NCBI GenBank assembly: GCA_035570055.1 | Contig: DATMLM010000020.1 | Coordinates: 1-64,000, forward strand | From: DASRDS01 sp035570055 | GTDB lineage: Bacteria > Gemmatimonadota > Gemmatimonadetes > Gemmatimonadales > Gemmatimonadaceae | Direction: 5' to 3' | Length of the DNA stretch: 64,000 nt | Shown here: positions 43,922-50,768 of the stretch, one piece after another | Numbering within the stretch: the first letter of the stretch is position 1 | Layout: each line of letters begins with the position of its first letter | Notes under the pieces: model-generated | Told to the model about the DNA's origin: nothing | Seen by the model: the letters and a program-made list of their open reading frames with translations, nothing else | Databases searched by the model: none | Translations under genes and position numbers: made by a program

Positions 43922-44452
43922 ATGGCCATTGACCTCACCCGCACGCAACTCGAAGGCGCCCTGGCCGCCCTCGGCACCGCGTGCCGTGAGGACACGACCA
44001 TCCTGCTCGGTGGGAGCGCTGCGCTCATCCTGACCAATGCATTGGAGCGCGGAACGAACGACGGCGATGTCATCGCGTCGCATCCCGACCTGGGCCAGCT
44101 GCAAGCTGCGATCCGCGCGGTGGCTCGTGAGCTTGGGCTGCCCGACGGCTGGCTGAACGGAAGCGTGCAGAGTTACGTCGAGGTGTTGCCCCTGGACTAC
44201 GAGACTCGCGTCAAAACCCTGCGCCCATTCGGCCGGCTATCCGTGTCACTCCTCGGCCGCCGCGACGTGATCGTGATGAAGTTCTTTTCCTGCCGCCCGA
44301 AGGATCTGCGCGACCTCGAGCAGATTGCGCCGACGGCCGCCGAGCTGGCGTTCACGGCGCGCGAGTTGCCGCGTTTGGCCGAGATCGATCCCGCAAAGAC
44401 GAAGCGGATGCACACGGTGCTCGATGCCTGGCCTGGCACGGAGGCGAAGTGA
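43922..44452 (+). CDS. DUF6036-like nucleotidyltransferase
   Basis: A 176-aa protein with the minimal nucleotidyltransferase core. TILLGGSAALILTNAL is the GG(S) motif and ERGTNDGDVI supplies the D-x-D metal ligands. LPDGWLN and a C-terminal DVIVMKFFSCRPKDLRDLEQI match the lysine/arginine helix of AbiEii/DUF6036-type enzymes. Such enzymes modify tRNA ends or proteins, often as toxins. The order nucleotidyltransferase then HTH with GTGA overlap suggests one functional unit. The toxin role is inference. Confidence 0.78.
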   Translation: MAIDLTRTQLEGALAALGTACREDTTILLGGSAALILTNALERGTNDGDVIASHPDLGQLQAAIRAVARELGLPDGWLNGSVQSYVEVLPLDYETRVKTLRPFGRLSVSLLGRRDVIVMKFFSCRPKDLRDLEQIAPTAAELAFTARELPRLAEIDPAKTKRMHTVLDAWPGTEAK

Positions 44453-45252
44453 GAGTGACGACGACCAATGACGCGCTGACCGCGATCGCGGCGGAGTGGG
44501 CGAGGATCGGGCTCTGGTTGAGCGTCGAAGCGGCCAGCGAGCCTGTGGACGTCGAGGCGTTGATCGTGCGCACGGCACGCGTGGCGCGCGAGGATGAGCG
44601 GCTGTTCGTCGGCGCCGCCTCTTGGCTCGCCGTGCATCACGGCTGGGTGAATGGCCGGCGGCTCATCGCGCTGGTGACCGAGCTGGCTCGCGTCGACCGC
44701 GTCGGATCCGCGGTTGCTGGCGCACTGCTCACGCTCGCCAGCCGGGGAGCCAGCGGCTTGGAGACCGGCCGCGCCTCGGAGCTCGACGGTGCGATCGAGG
44801 CGTGCCAACCGCTCGCGCGGCCGCGGCCACTGTTCACCGTGATGGAGCGATTTCCCGTCTTACGATCCGATCTGCGCGCCGCTGCAACGCCCCTGTATCG
44901 CCGATGGGGCCTGTGGCACGACGACGAGTCCCTGAAGCTCACCGCGATCCGGCCGGCGGCGTGGCTGCTGCGCCACGTGCCCGAGCTCCGGGTGCGCGCC
45001 GTCGTCGGCCCGTCGCTCGAATCGGATCTCATCACGCTGGCGTTGAGCGGCCCCCTGACCGCGCGCGACCTGGCCCGGGTCACGGGCGTCTCGTACGCCG
45101 CAGCGCACGGCGCGGCCGATCGTCTCGTCGCGCGCGGCCTGCTCCGCCGGCAACGCGCCGGCGCACGCCAGATGCTGCGATTGACGGGAGTGGCGACGAT
45201 TGCCATTCCCCGCTCGCCTCGCCCACTCAGTCACGCACCCCCGGCTCGGTAA
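44449..45252 (+). CDS. Winged-helix protein coupled to nucleotidyltransferase
   Basis: A 267-aa protein. The first 180 residues are helical and unrecognised. At about 190-245 a winged helix-turn-helix is visible (LSGPLTARDLARVTGVSYAAAHGAADRLVARGLL, core GPLTARDLARVTGVSYAA). The start GTG 44449 overlaps the previous stop (GTGA), so the two proteins are made together. It could be the antitoxin/autorepressor of the nucleotidyltransferase, binding the palindrome at 43881. No family name is secure. Confidence 0.7.
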   Translation: MRVTTTNDALTAIAAEWARIGLWLSVEAASEPVDVEALIVRTARVAREDERLFVGAASWLAVHHGWVNGRRLIALVTELARVDRVGSAVAGALLTLASRGASGLETGRASELDGAIEACQPLARPRPLFTVMERFPVLRSDLRAAATPLYRRWGLWHDDESLKLTAIRPAAWLLRHVPELRVRAVVGPSLESDLITLALSGPLTARDLARVTGVSYAAAHGAADRLVARGLLRRQRAGARQMLRLTGVATIAIPRSPRPLSHAPPAR

Positions 45253-45420
45253 GTCGCCTATCGGGTCACTGTGAGCTGCACAGCATTTCGACGAAACGAA
45301 GCTGGCGAATCCATATGCACAGACCGTCTACCGCTAAGCCCCGACGGACAATGCCCGGGTCTGCTGGCGTGTTTGGGAGAAATGGACTCTAAGTCAGCAG
45401 CGGACCGTAAGTCATTAACA

Positions 45421-45453
45421 CTGCCGAACTGGCTATCTCGGCTAGTTCGGCAG
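45421..45453. promoter_or_regulatory. Inverted repeat upstream of AbiEi-like gene
   Basis: Perfect 10-bp arms CTGCCGAACT and AGTTCGGCAG flank 13 bp, ending 45 bp before ATG 45499. AbiEi antitoxins are known to bind inverted repeats in their own promoters, so this is a probable autoregulatory operator. Confidence 0.55.
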
Positions 45454-45498
45454 CATATTGATTCCCATGCCGATGGGGGAGTCGCCAGGAACACGCCC

Positions 45499-46176
45499 AT
45501 GACCCAGGTCGGCCCGATCGTCTTGCGCGACGTGACCCCGCGGGCGCCGATCTTTACCACTGCCGCCGCCGCGGCGGCCGCGGACGTGTCACCGGATACG
45601 GCGTCTCGTGGTCTGGCTCGCCTCCAGGAGCAAGGCCTGGTCACGCGACTCGTGCGGGGACTCTGGGCCGATACCCGTCACCCGGACTTTTCGCCGTACG
45701 CCGTCGTGCTGTTCCTGCTGGCGCGATCACCGTCGCAGGAAGGACAGCCGTCAGTCGGATACGTGTCGTTCCTCTCAGCCCTCCACTTGCACGGGATCCT
45801 CTCTCAGATCCCGCCAGCGATCCAGATCGCCGTCGCCGAGCAGCGCGAGACGGTGCATACGCCCGTCGGCGATTTCGAAGTTCACCAGATCCAGCCAGAT
45901 CTTCTTGAGGGCTATGAGCCCGGCGATGCCTACGATCGCTTCGAGCTGGCGACTCCAGCCAAGGCGCTCTTCGACACGCTGTACCTCTCAGCGCGCCGCG
46001 GCCGGCGATTCAGCCACCTGCCTGAACTGGTGATCCGTGGCTCGATCTCAGACGCAGAGATGCAGCGTTGGATAGCGCGGATCGAGCACCCATCATTTCG
46101 CACCGCGGTCGACGAGCGCTGGGCTACCGTCCGCCACCGCGCTCATAGGTCGTCTGCCCGTAGACCTCCACGGTGA
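45499..46176 (+). CDS. AbiEi-like transcriptional regulator/antitoxin
   Basis: A 225-aa protein with an N-terminal winged HTH (AAAADVSPDTASRGLARLQEQGLVTRL, core VSPDTASRGLARLQEQGLV). It is followed by the AbiEi-type C-terminal domain (YVSFLSALHLHGILSQIP; VAEQRETVHTPVGDFEVH; FELATPAKALFDTLYLSAR). The upstream frame continues open through the inverted repeat, but AGGA before ATG 45499 marks the start. A standard AbiEii toxin gene does not follow it; the nearest nucleotidyltransferase is 1 kb upstream. It may be an orphan or work with that gene. Confidence 0.78.
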   Translation: MTQVGPIVLRDVTPRAPIFTTAAAAAAADVSPDTASRGLARLQEQGLVTRLVRGLWADTRHPDFSPYAVVLFLLARSPSQEGQPSVGYVSFLSALHLHGILSQIPPAIQIAVAEQRETVHTPVGDFEVHQIQPDLLEGYEPGDAYDRFELATPAKALFDTLYLSARRGRRFSHLPELVIRGSISDAEMQRWIARIEHPSFRTAVDERWATVRHRAHRSSARRPPR

Positions 46177-46518
46177 CGCCCGTCATAAGCATGCCGGCGT
46201 GCCCGCCGGCCGCACGGACGTCATCTCCACATCGCGACCGTCATCGCTGTCTCAGTTCCAGTTAGCCATCGCTGACGCCCTTCCAACAGCACTTTTGCAT
46301 GCAAACTTGAAGGCCTCGGCCCGGACCGTAGTTACTCCGACGCGGGCCGTTTCATGGAACCCCGATCCGTGCCGTCAGTTGATCTCTGCTAACGATCGCC
46401 CAGCACGCTAGTCGAGTTCTAACGATTGACTCTGACCCCTTTTTCACACCTGTCAACGCGCGGCCGACTCTAAGCCGCCGTTGCTATTCGCGGAACGAGC
46501 TCCAAATATTGTGGCTCT
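46177..46518. other. Gene-free stretch after the AbiEi-like gene
   Basis: 342 bp without a credible reading frame on either strand and less GC-biased than the surroundings. Where an AbiEii partner would be expected there is nothing recognisable. It may be a remnant of a deleted gene, but I see no aligned fragment. Confidence 0.5.
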
Positions 46519-47379
46519 ATGCGCTTGTCACGCGACGTCTGTGTCATGATGGCGGTGTTGACCACGGGCTGCGTCATGCCGTCGAAAGACATGACTACTC
46601 GATTCGTCCCTCCGGCGACCGATCAGTTCGCGCGAGCGTTTATTGATACTTTGCAACATCAGCCGCCGCGGGCGGCGCTGAAATTCTTCGTGCCACAGAT
46701 GGCGACGAACGACACGGTCGCCGACAGCATTGCGATGCTTCAGCGCCTCGTACCACAGGGCCAACCCGATACGCTGCAGATCGTCGCCGTCAATGTGAAT
46801 CACAGTTACACGGGATTGGTCCAGCGGAACATTACCTACCAGATGCACGCGAGTGGGAAGTGGGTGCTCATCCAGCTGATCCTCTGGGATGAGAATGATC
46901 GGCCGGAAGTGGTCGGCCTCCACGTGTGGCCCGAGCCCTCGTCTCTGCAATCGCGTACCGCGCTTTCAATGCGACACGCATCACCTGGCGGGCTGATCGC
47001 CGCACTCTTTGCCGTGATTGTGCTGACCATATCGGTGTATGCAGCCGTGCAAGTCGTGCGCTCGCCACTAAAGCGGCGCTGGCTATGGGTCATTGTCGCG
47101 CTCATTGGCTTTGGCAAGTTCGAGATCGAATGGCGCACCGGCATCGTCAGGCAACAATGGCTGGCCGTCCAACTGTTCGGGGCCGGCATCGTGCGTGATG
47201 GGCTGTACGGACCCTGGTGGATCTCCCTGGCAATGCCCGGGGGCGCATTCCTCGCGCTCGATCGCCGGCGTCGCTCGATTGCCGGCCAAGCTGCAGCCCG
47301 TGCCGCACTTGCCGCCACCTCGATACCGCCCCAACAACCAACCAAGTCGTTGGAACAACTGCCAGGGGCAACGCCCTAG
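46519..47379 (+). CDS. Hypothetical lipoprotein with C-terminal membrane segments
   Basis: A 286-aa protein. The N-terminus is a lipoprotein signal (VLTTGC). A domain of about 120 residues (FARAFIDTLQ, WVLIQLILWDE) resembles DUF-type periplasmic ligand-binding folds. Two or three hydrophobic helices follow (LIAALFAVIVLTISVYAA, about 157-175; WLWVIVALIGF; ISLAMPGGAFLAL) and then a Pro/Ala tail. No family recognised. The codon bias is weaker than for neighbours, consistent with a less settled region. Confidence 0.65.
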   Translation: MRLSRDVCVMMAVLTTGCVMPSKDMTTRFVPPATDQFARAFIDTLQHQPPRAALKFFVPQMATNDTVADSIAMLQRLVPQGQPDTLQIVAVNVNHSYTGLVQRNITYQMHASGKWVLIQLILWDENDRPEVVGLHVWPEPSSLQSRTALSMRHASPGGLIAALFAVIVLTISVYAAVQVVRSPLKRRWLWVIVALIGFGKFEIEWRTGIVRQQWLAVQLFGAGIVRDGLYGPWWISLAMPGGAFLALDRRRRSIAGQAAARAALAATSIPPQQPTKSLEQLPGATP

Positions 47380-47966
47380 CGCGATGCGTCCTGCGGCGTC
47401 CATGCTGGACGTCGGTCCCGGAACCGTACGGGCGCACTACGCCCCTATTCCCGCCGGATTCCTTCGTCCTTCGCAGGGGCCGACGACGCGACCGAGCGCC
47501 AGCTAGTCCCCGCGCAGTCGCCACGGCGCGGAACTACGCTGTCGCTAGCATGGAGGAACTGCAGCAAGTATCGAAACAAATCGAGCCGGGATGTGCGCGA
47601 CCTATCCACGATCAAGGCACCCATGCCGAAGCGAAGCTCGCCGCACACGCACAATGGCTTGAGTCGCGGCTCGGACGGCTGCACGAGCTCCGAGCGCAAC
47701 TGGCAGCGGAGGCAATGCTCCGTCAGCACCCAAGGCCATCGAACGCCAGATCAGACCACGGAGCTCATCGTACCGGTGCCTCAACAATCGGTCGCGCAAT
47801 GACACTGCTAGCGGTGCCGTTACAGCAAAGCATTCGCGACATCACAATGGATAGCGAGCTGAGTCTCCGCTAGCTGCGCGTTGAGAACGCGATGCGGCCT
47901 ATCCGTACACGTTCTCCCAAGCGCAGCCAGCATCGAACGCAGGATAGTCCGCGGCTAGTGTCCGGC
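47380..47966. other. 587 bp without a supported gene
   Basis: The plus strand has an open frame that could encode about 107 aa from ATG 47550 to 47873 (starting MEELQQVSKQIEP). It has no ribosome-binding site, no family and untypical codon use. The stretch is AT-richer than the flanks. I regard it as decayed or foreign DNA. Confidence 0.45.
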
Positions 47967-48482
47967 CTACCGGCCTTGTGCTTGCTGGACCAACCTGCGC
48001 AAGTAGGCCGCTGTCTCAGTTCCACCACTTACGAGGCGGCCGTCAACAGGTATAAACATTACTGCATCGGATCCACCAGCCAGCGTTCGAAATCGTATTC
48101 GAATACGCCTCGGCCTATCGTACGGGTGTGTCAACTCAACCAGCGATATTGACGCTAATGGGATCGTTATGGCCTTGCTGCGCGTCGAGACCTCCAGCGC
48201 GTCCCCATGCAGCCACACCCTCTTGAATTTGCTACCATGCACGATGACACTGATCAGCATTGTAAGCCACAACACGCTCATCACGATCGGCATGGTAGGT
48301 GGCACTTTCTTCACAGAGACATACACTACACCCAGGACGACGAATACGAAGCAGACCACACCAATCACCGTGGGGTATACGACTTGGTAGAGCAGTGTGA
48401 ACCAATGCGAGTAAAGCGGCGTACGCGCACTCGTCGCGTGCAATAAAGTAGTGTCGCTCGCGGCAGGTGTGCCGTTTGTCAT
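47967..48482 (-). CDS. Membrane protein with PH-like domain
   Basis: About 171 aa from ATG 48482 (191 aa if ATG 48542 is used). Two transmembrane helices are clear: VVYPTVIGVVCFVFVVLGVVYV and IVMSVLWLTMLISVIVHG (given as cores VIGVVCFVFVVLGVVYV and MSVLWLTMLISVIV). A soluble beta-rich domain follows (LHGDALEVSTRSKAITIPLA; RRIRIRFRTLAG), resembling bacterial PH-like domains. It is an orphan in a gene-poor area; function unknown. Confidence 0.65.
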   Translation of the reverse strand: MTNGTPAASDTTLLHATSARTPLYSHWFTLLYQVVYPTVIGVVCFVFVVLGVVYVSVKKVPPTMPIVMSVLWLTMLISVIVHGSKFKRVWLHGDALEVSTRSKAITIPLASISLVELTHPYDRPRRIRIRFRTLAGGSDAVMFIPVDGRLVSGGTETAAYLRRLVQQAQGR

Positions 48483-48619
48483 AACAGTGTAGATGTTGCC
48501 GAATGCATGTCGCTGTTGAGAATAGAATCTGGATCGAGACACATGGAACAGCCCCAGCTCGCTTGAAGTAACTGCGTGCGAACAACGGCATCGGCGCTAC
48601 GTGCTACGAATCAGTGGTT

Positions 48620-49342
48620 TCACTGAGGGCAACCATAGGGGACCATTCCAAAATGGGGTAATGGACGGCAGCTCGGTGGGCCTAGAACCCCGGCAGGCAA
48701 AGTTACACCTACCAACGTCCCCAAACTGCCCCCGTTCCCAAAGTAAAATCCATTTGGGTAAAATCCGCTCGTAAATCCGGCTGCGCTTGCACCGACACTC
48801 CAGTCGGACGGTGTGCCCCATGTGAAATTAGTCACATTGCTACCGCCGACGATACTGCAACACGTGATTGTCGACGAAGTTGTCATACCGTTTGGGCCGA
48901 AGTTGGTGCAAGTCTGATCGGCCGTCACGCTACCGCACACGGACTGGGAAACCTGGAAAGGCCCGTACATCGCAAAGAAAGCATCCAGGGCCTGCTGAAT
49001 GTACCAGGCGAGATCTGGTTTCGTCGTGCTGTTTCCGCAAGTCCCTTGAGCGGTAGTATTCCCTGAAACTGGGCAGTTGGGAGCGGAACTCGACGTATCT
49101 GCGGGCCCAGTGTCGCCACCGCCAGGGCTGCACTCAGTGTAGTCACCGTCATCGTCCCCACCATCGCACGCATCCATCCCGCTCGGATCCGACCCATTGA
49201 TCGGATCCCCGCCGGCGAACGCATACTGGTTGATCCCCGCCGTGAGCCCGAGCGGGTCGGCCGAGATGAACCGCCGCGTCACCGGATCGTACCACCGCGC
49301 CCGCATGTAGTAGAGCGACGTCACCCCACCCTCGTACAGCAA
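48620..49342 (-). pseudogene. RHS-repeat C-terminal fragment
   Basis: The frame encodes the highly conserved RHS core end: LYYMRARWYDPVTRRFISAD, PLGLTAGINQYAFAGGDPIN and DPSG. A unique 180-residue Cys/Gly/Ser-rich tip follows (DACDGGDDDGDYTECSPGG). No ATG exists. The frame is open upstream only to a stop near 49430 and shows RHS-like residues only back to about 49375. The large N-terminal YD-repeat shell is absent. It is therefore a truncated RHS tip, a typical relic of RHS recombination, or an orphan module. Confidence 0.75.
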
Positions 49343-49364
49343 CCCCTTCCACCGGAGCTGCTCA

Positions 49365-49478
49365 TCAGTTCCCCTGCCAAGGTTGAGGCGGCGGCGGAGG
49401 TGGTGTTGTTGACTGCGTCGCGACGTTCACAGACGTTGCGCCAGTGACCTTAAGGGCATTCTTTAGCGACTTCGACAT
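49365..49478 (-). CDS. Proline-rich 37-aa micro-ORF
   Basis: ATG 49478 has a good ribosome-binding site (GGGAGAG about 9 bp upstream). The frame encodes a Lys/Val/Thr-rich leader (MSKSLKNALKVTGATSVNVA), then QST, and a Pro-rich tail TTPPPPPPQPWQGN. It lies between a hairpin and the RHS fragment. It could be a small peptide, a leader peptide or a chance frame; no modifying enzyme is nearby. Confidence 0.35.
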   Translation of the reverse strand: MSKSLKNALKVTGATSVNVATQSTTPPPPPPQPWQGN

Positions 49479-49530
49479 AGGGTTCGACTCTCCCATGAGT
49501 TCAAGACCGACGCGCCGCTTGCGATGGGAA

Positions 49531-49546
49531 GTACCCCAGGGGGTAC
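49531..49546. repeat. Hairpin/palindrome GTACCCC-AG-GGGGTAC
   Basis: Perfect 7-bp arms separated by two bases. It lies 50 bp after the stop codon of the minus-strand YCII gene and upstream of the micro-ORF. It may terminate the long YCII-side operon or act as an operator. Confidence 0.4.
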
Positions 49547-49595
49547 CTCCCCACACTCGACCCAGAATCGATGCAGCGGCGCGTTCACGTGTTAC

Positions 49596-50354
49596 TCACA
49601 CGAAACCGGTTTCTTCCGCCAACTCGCGCACATCCACCTCGACGGAGTCGGCTGGAGCGTAGCGGCACAATAGCTCGGCGAAGCGCGTCGCCCAGCTGAC
49701 TGCATCATCACGCGTGGCGACTGATGCGATGCAGTAGCCGGCGATCAGCTCCTTGGATTCGGCGAATGGGCCGTCAATTACCCGGTGCTTGCCGTCCGAC
49801 ACTGTGAGGCGCACGGCGACCGCGCTCGGCAGCAGGCGCTCGGCGACGAGGAGCACGCCCGCCTTTGTCATCTCGCTGAGGAGTTGGCGCATGCGGACTT
49901 GGATGTCGGGCGCCGGCGCGATATTGGCCTCGGATTGGGCGTCGGCCTTGCGAATGATTAGATACCGTGACGGTGCGCCGCTCGGCTTTGGCGCGAGACC
50001 GAGATCCCATGGCTCTTTCACTCGCCCGATGTAGAGGTCCACGTCACCGAGGACCTTCGCGATGCGGGCGGCCCAGTCGATCGCCTCGTTGAGCGATCGC
50101 ACGCGCACCATCGCGAAGCTCGCGACGAGCTCATTTGAGCCGACGAACGGGCCGCGCGTCACGGTGCGCCTGCCCTTTGATACGTGGAGCCGAACGCCCT
50201 CGGCGGTCGGTGCTAGACCCTCGCCGGCCAGGAATGCACCGGCAGCCATCATCTCGCCTACGAAGTCACCCATCCGGGCCATGAGCTCGTGGCTGGGCAC
50301 GACGCCTGCCTCGACCTGGGCGTCGGCCTTATGCATCATCATGAAGCGCTTCAT
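49596..50354 (-). CDS. Tandem YCII-domain (DGPF) protein
   Basis: A 252-aa protein made of two YCII/DGPF-like domains. The repeats are parallel: YLIIRKADAQSEANIAPAPD versus FMMMHKADAQVEAGVVPSHE; RGPFVGSNELVASFAMVRV versus IDGPFAESKELIAGYCIASV. Single-domain YCII proteins are about 120 aa, so this is an internal duplication and fusion. YCII-like proteins often accompany ECF sigma factors or DoxX proteins. The start is ATG 50354, in an ATGA overlap with the DoxX gene. Confidence 0.85.
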   Translation of the reverse strand: MKRFMMMHKADAQVEAGVVPSHELMARMGDFVGEMMAAGAFLAGEGLAPTAEGVRLHVSKGRRTVTRGPFVGSNELVASFAMVRVRSLNEAIDWAARIAKVLGDVDLYIGRVKEPWDLGLAPKPSGAPSRYLIIRKADAQSEANIAPAPDIQVRMRQLLSEMTKAGVLLVAERLLPSAVAVRLTVSDGKHRVIDGPFAESKELIAGYCIASVATRDDAVSWATRFAELLCRYAPADSVEVDVRELAEETGFV

Positions 50355-50716
50355 GGACGGCCGACCCAGATCGTGCGAACGCGAGCGTCGCGCAAGAAAA
50401 TGCCGCCCCAGATCAATGTGGCGATGATGAGTGGGAACATGGTGTCGAACGGCGCCGCGGATACGCGCACCTTCACGGCGATCGCGCCGCCGAGGTAGCC
50501 GGTGAGCAGGATCGCGCCGGCGATAGAGGTGCGCGGAATGGCGTAGAGCGCGACGAGCGCGAGCTCGAGGAGCCCGATGCCGAAGGCGGTGCTCGTGGGG
50601 AAGCCGAGGGTTGCGAATGCTTGTGAGACAGGTGCGGGCATCAGTAGATGGCCGATGCCGTCGAACAACATGAACGCGATCGCGAGAGTGCTGAGTATCC
50701 TTCCGGTCCAAGTCAT
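50351..50716 (-). CDS. DoxX-family membrane protein
   Basis: A 121-aa protein with four hydrophobic helices of the DoxX-like pattern: LSTLAIAFMLFDGIGHLL, FGIGLLELALVALYAIP, SIAGAILLTGYLGGAIAVKV and FPLIIATLIWGGIFL. A strong ribosome-binding site (GGAGGA) precedes ATG 50716. It starts 52 bp after the U32 gene and overlaps the YCII gene. Such proteins relate to thiol or quinone metabolism, but the role is not defined. Confidence 0.88.
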   Translation of the reverse strand: MTWTGRILSTLAIAFMLFDGIGHLLMPAPVSQAFATLGFPTSTAFGIGLLELALVALYAIPRTSIAGAILLTGYLGGAIAVKVRVSAAPFDTMFPLIIATLIWGGIFLRDARVRTIWVGRP

Positions 50717-50768
50717 AGTTCCTCCTGTTGCCCTAACGACGGACGGAGGCGGATCGGATCGACAAATG

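Noticed and set aside
47550..47873. Possible 107-aa plus-strand protein
   Set aside because: No ribosome-binding site, no recognised motif, unusual composition for this genome; left as gene-free region.
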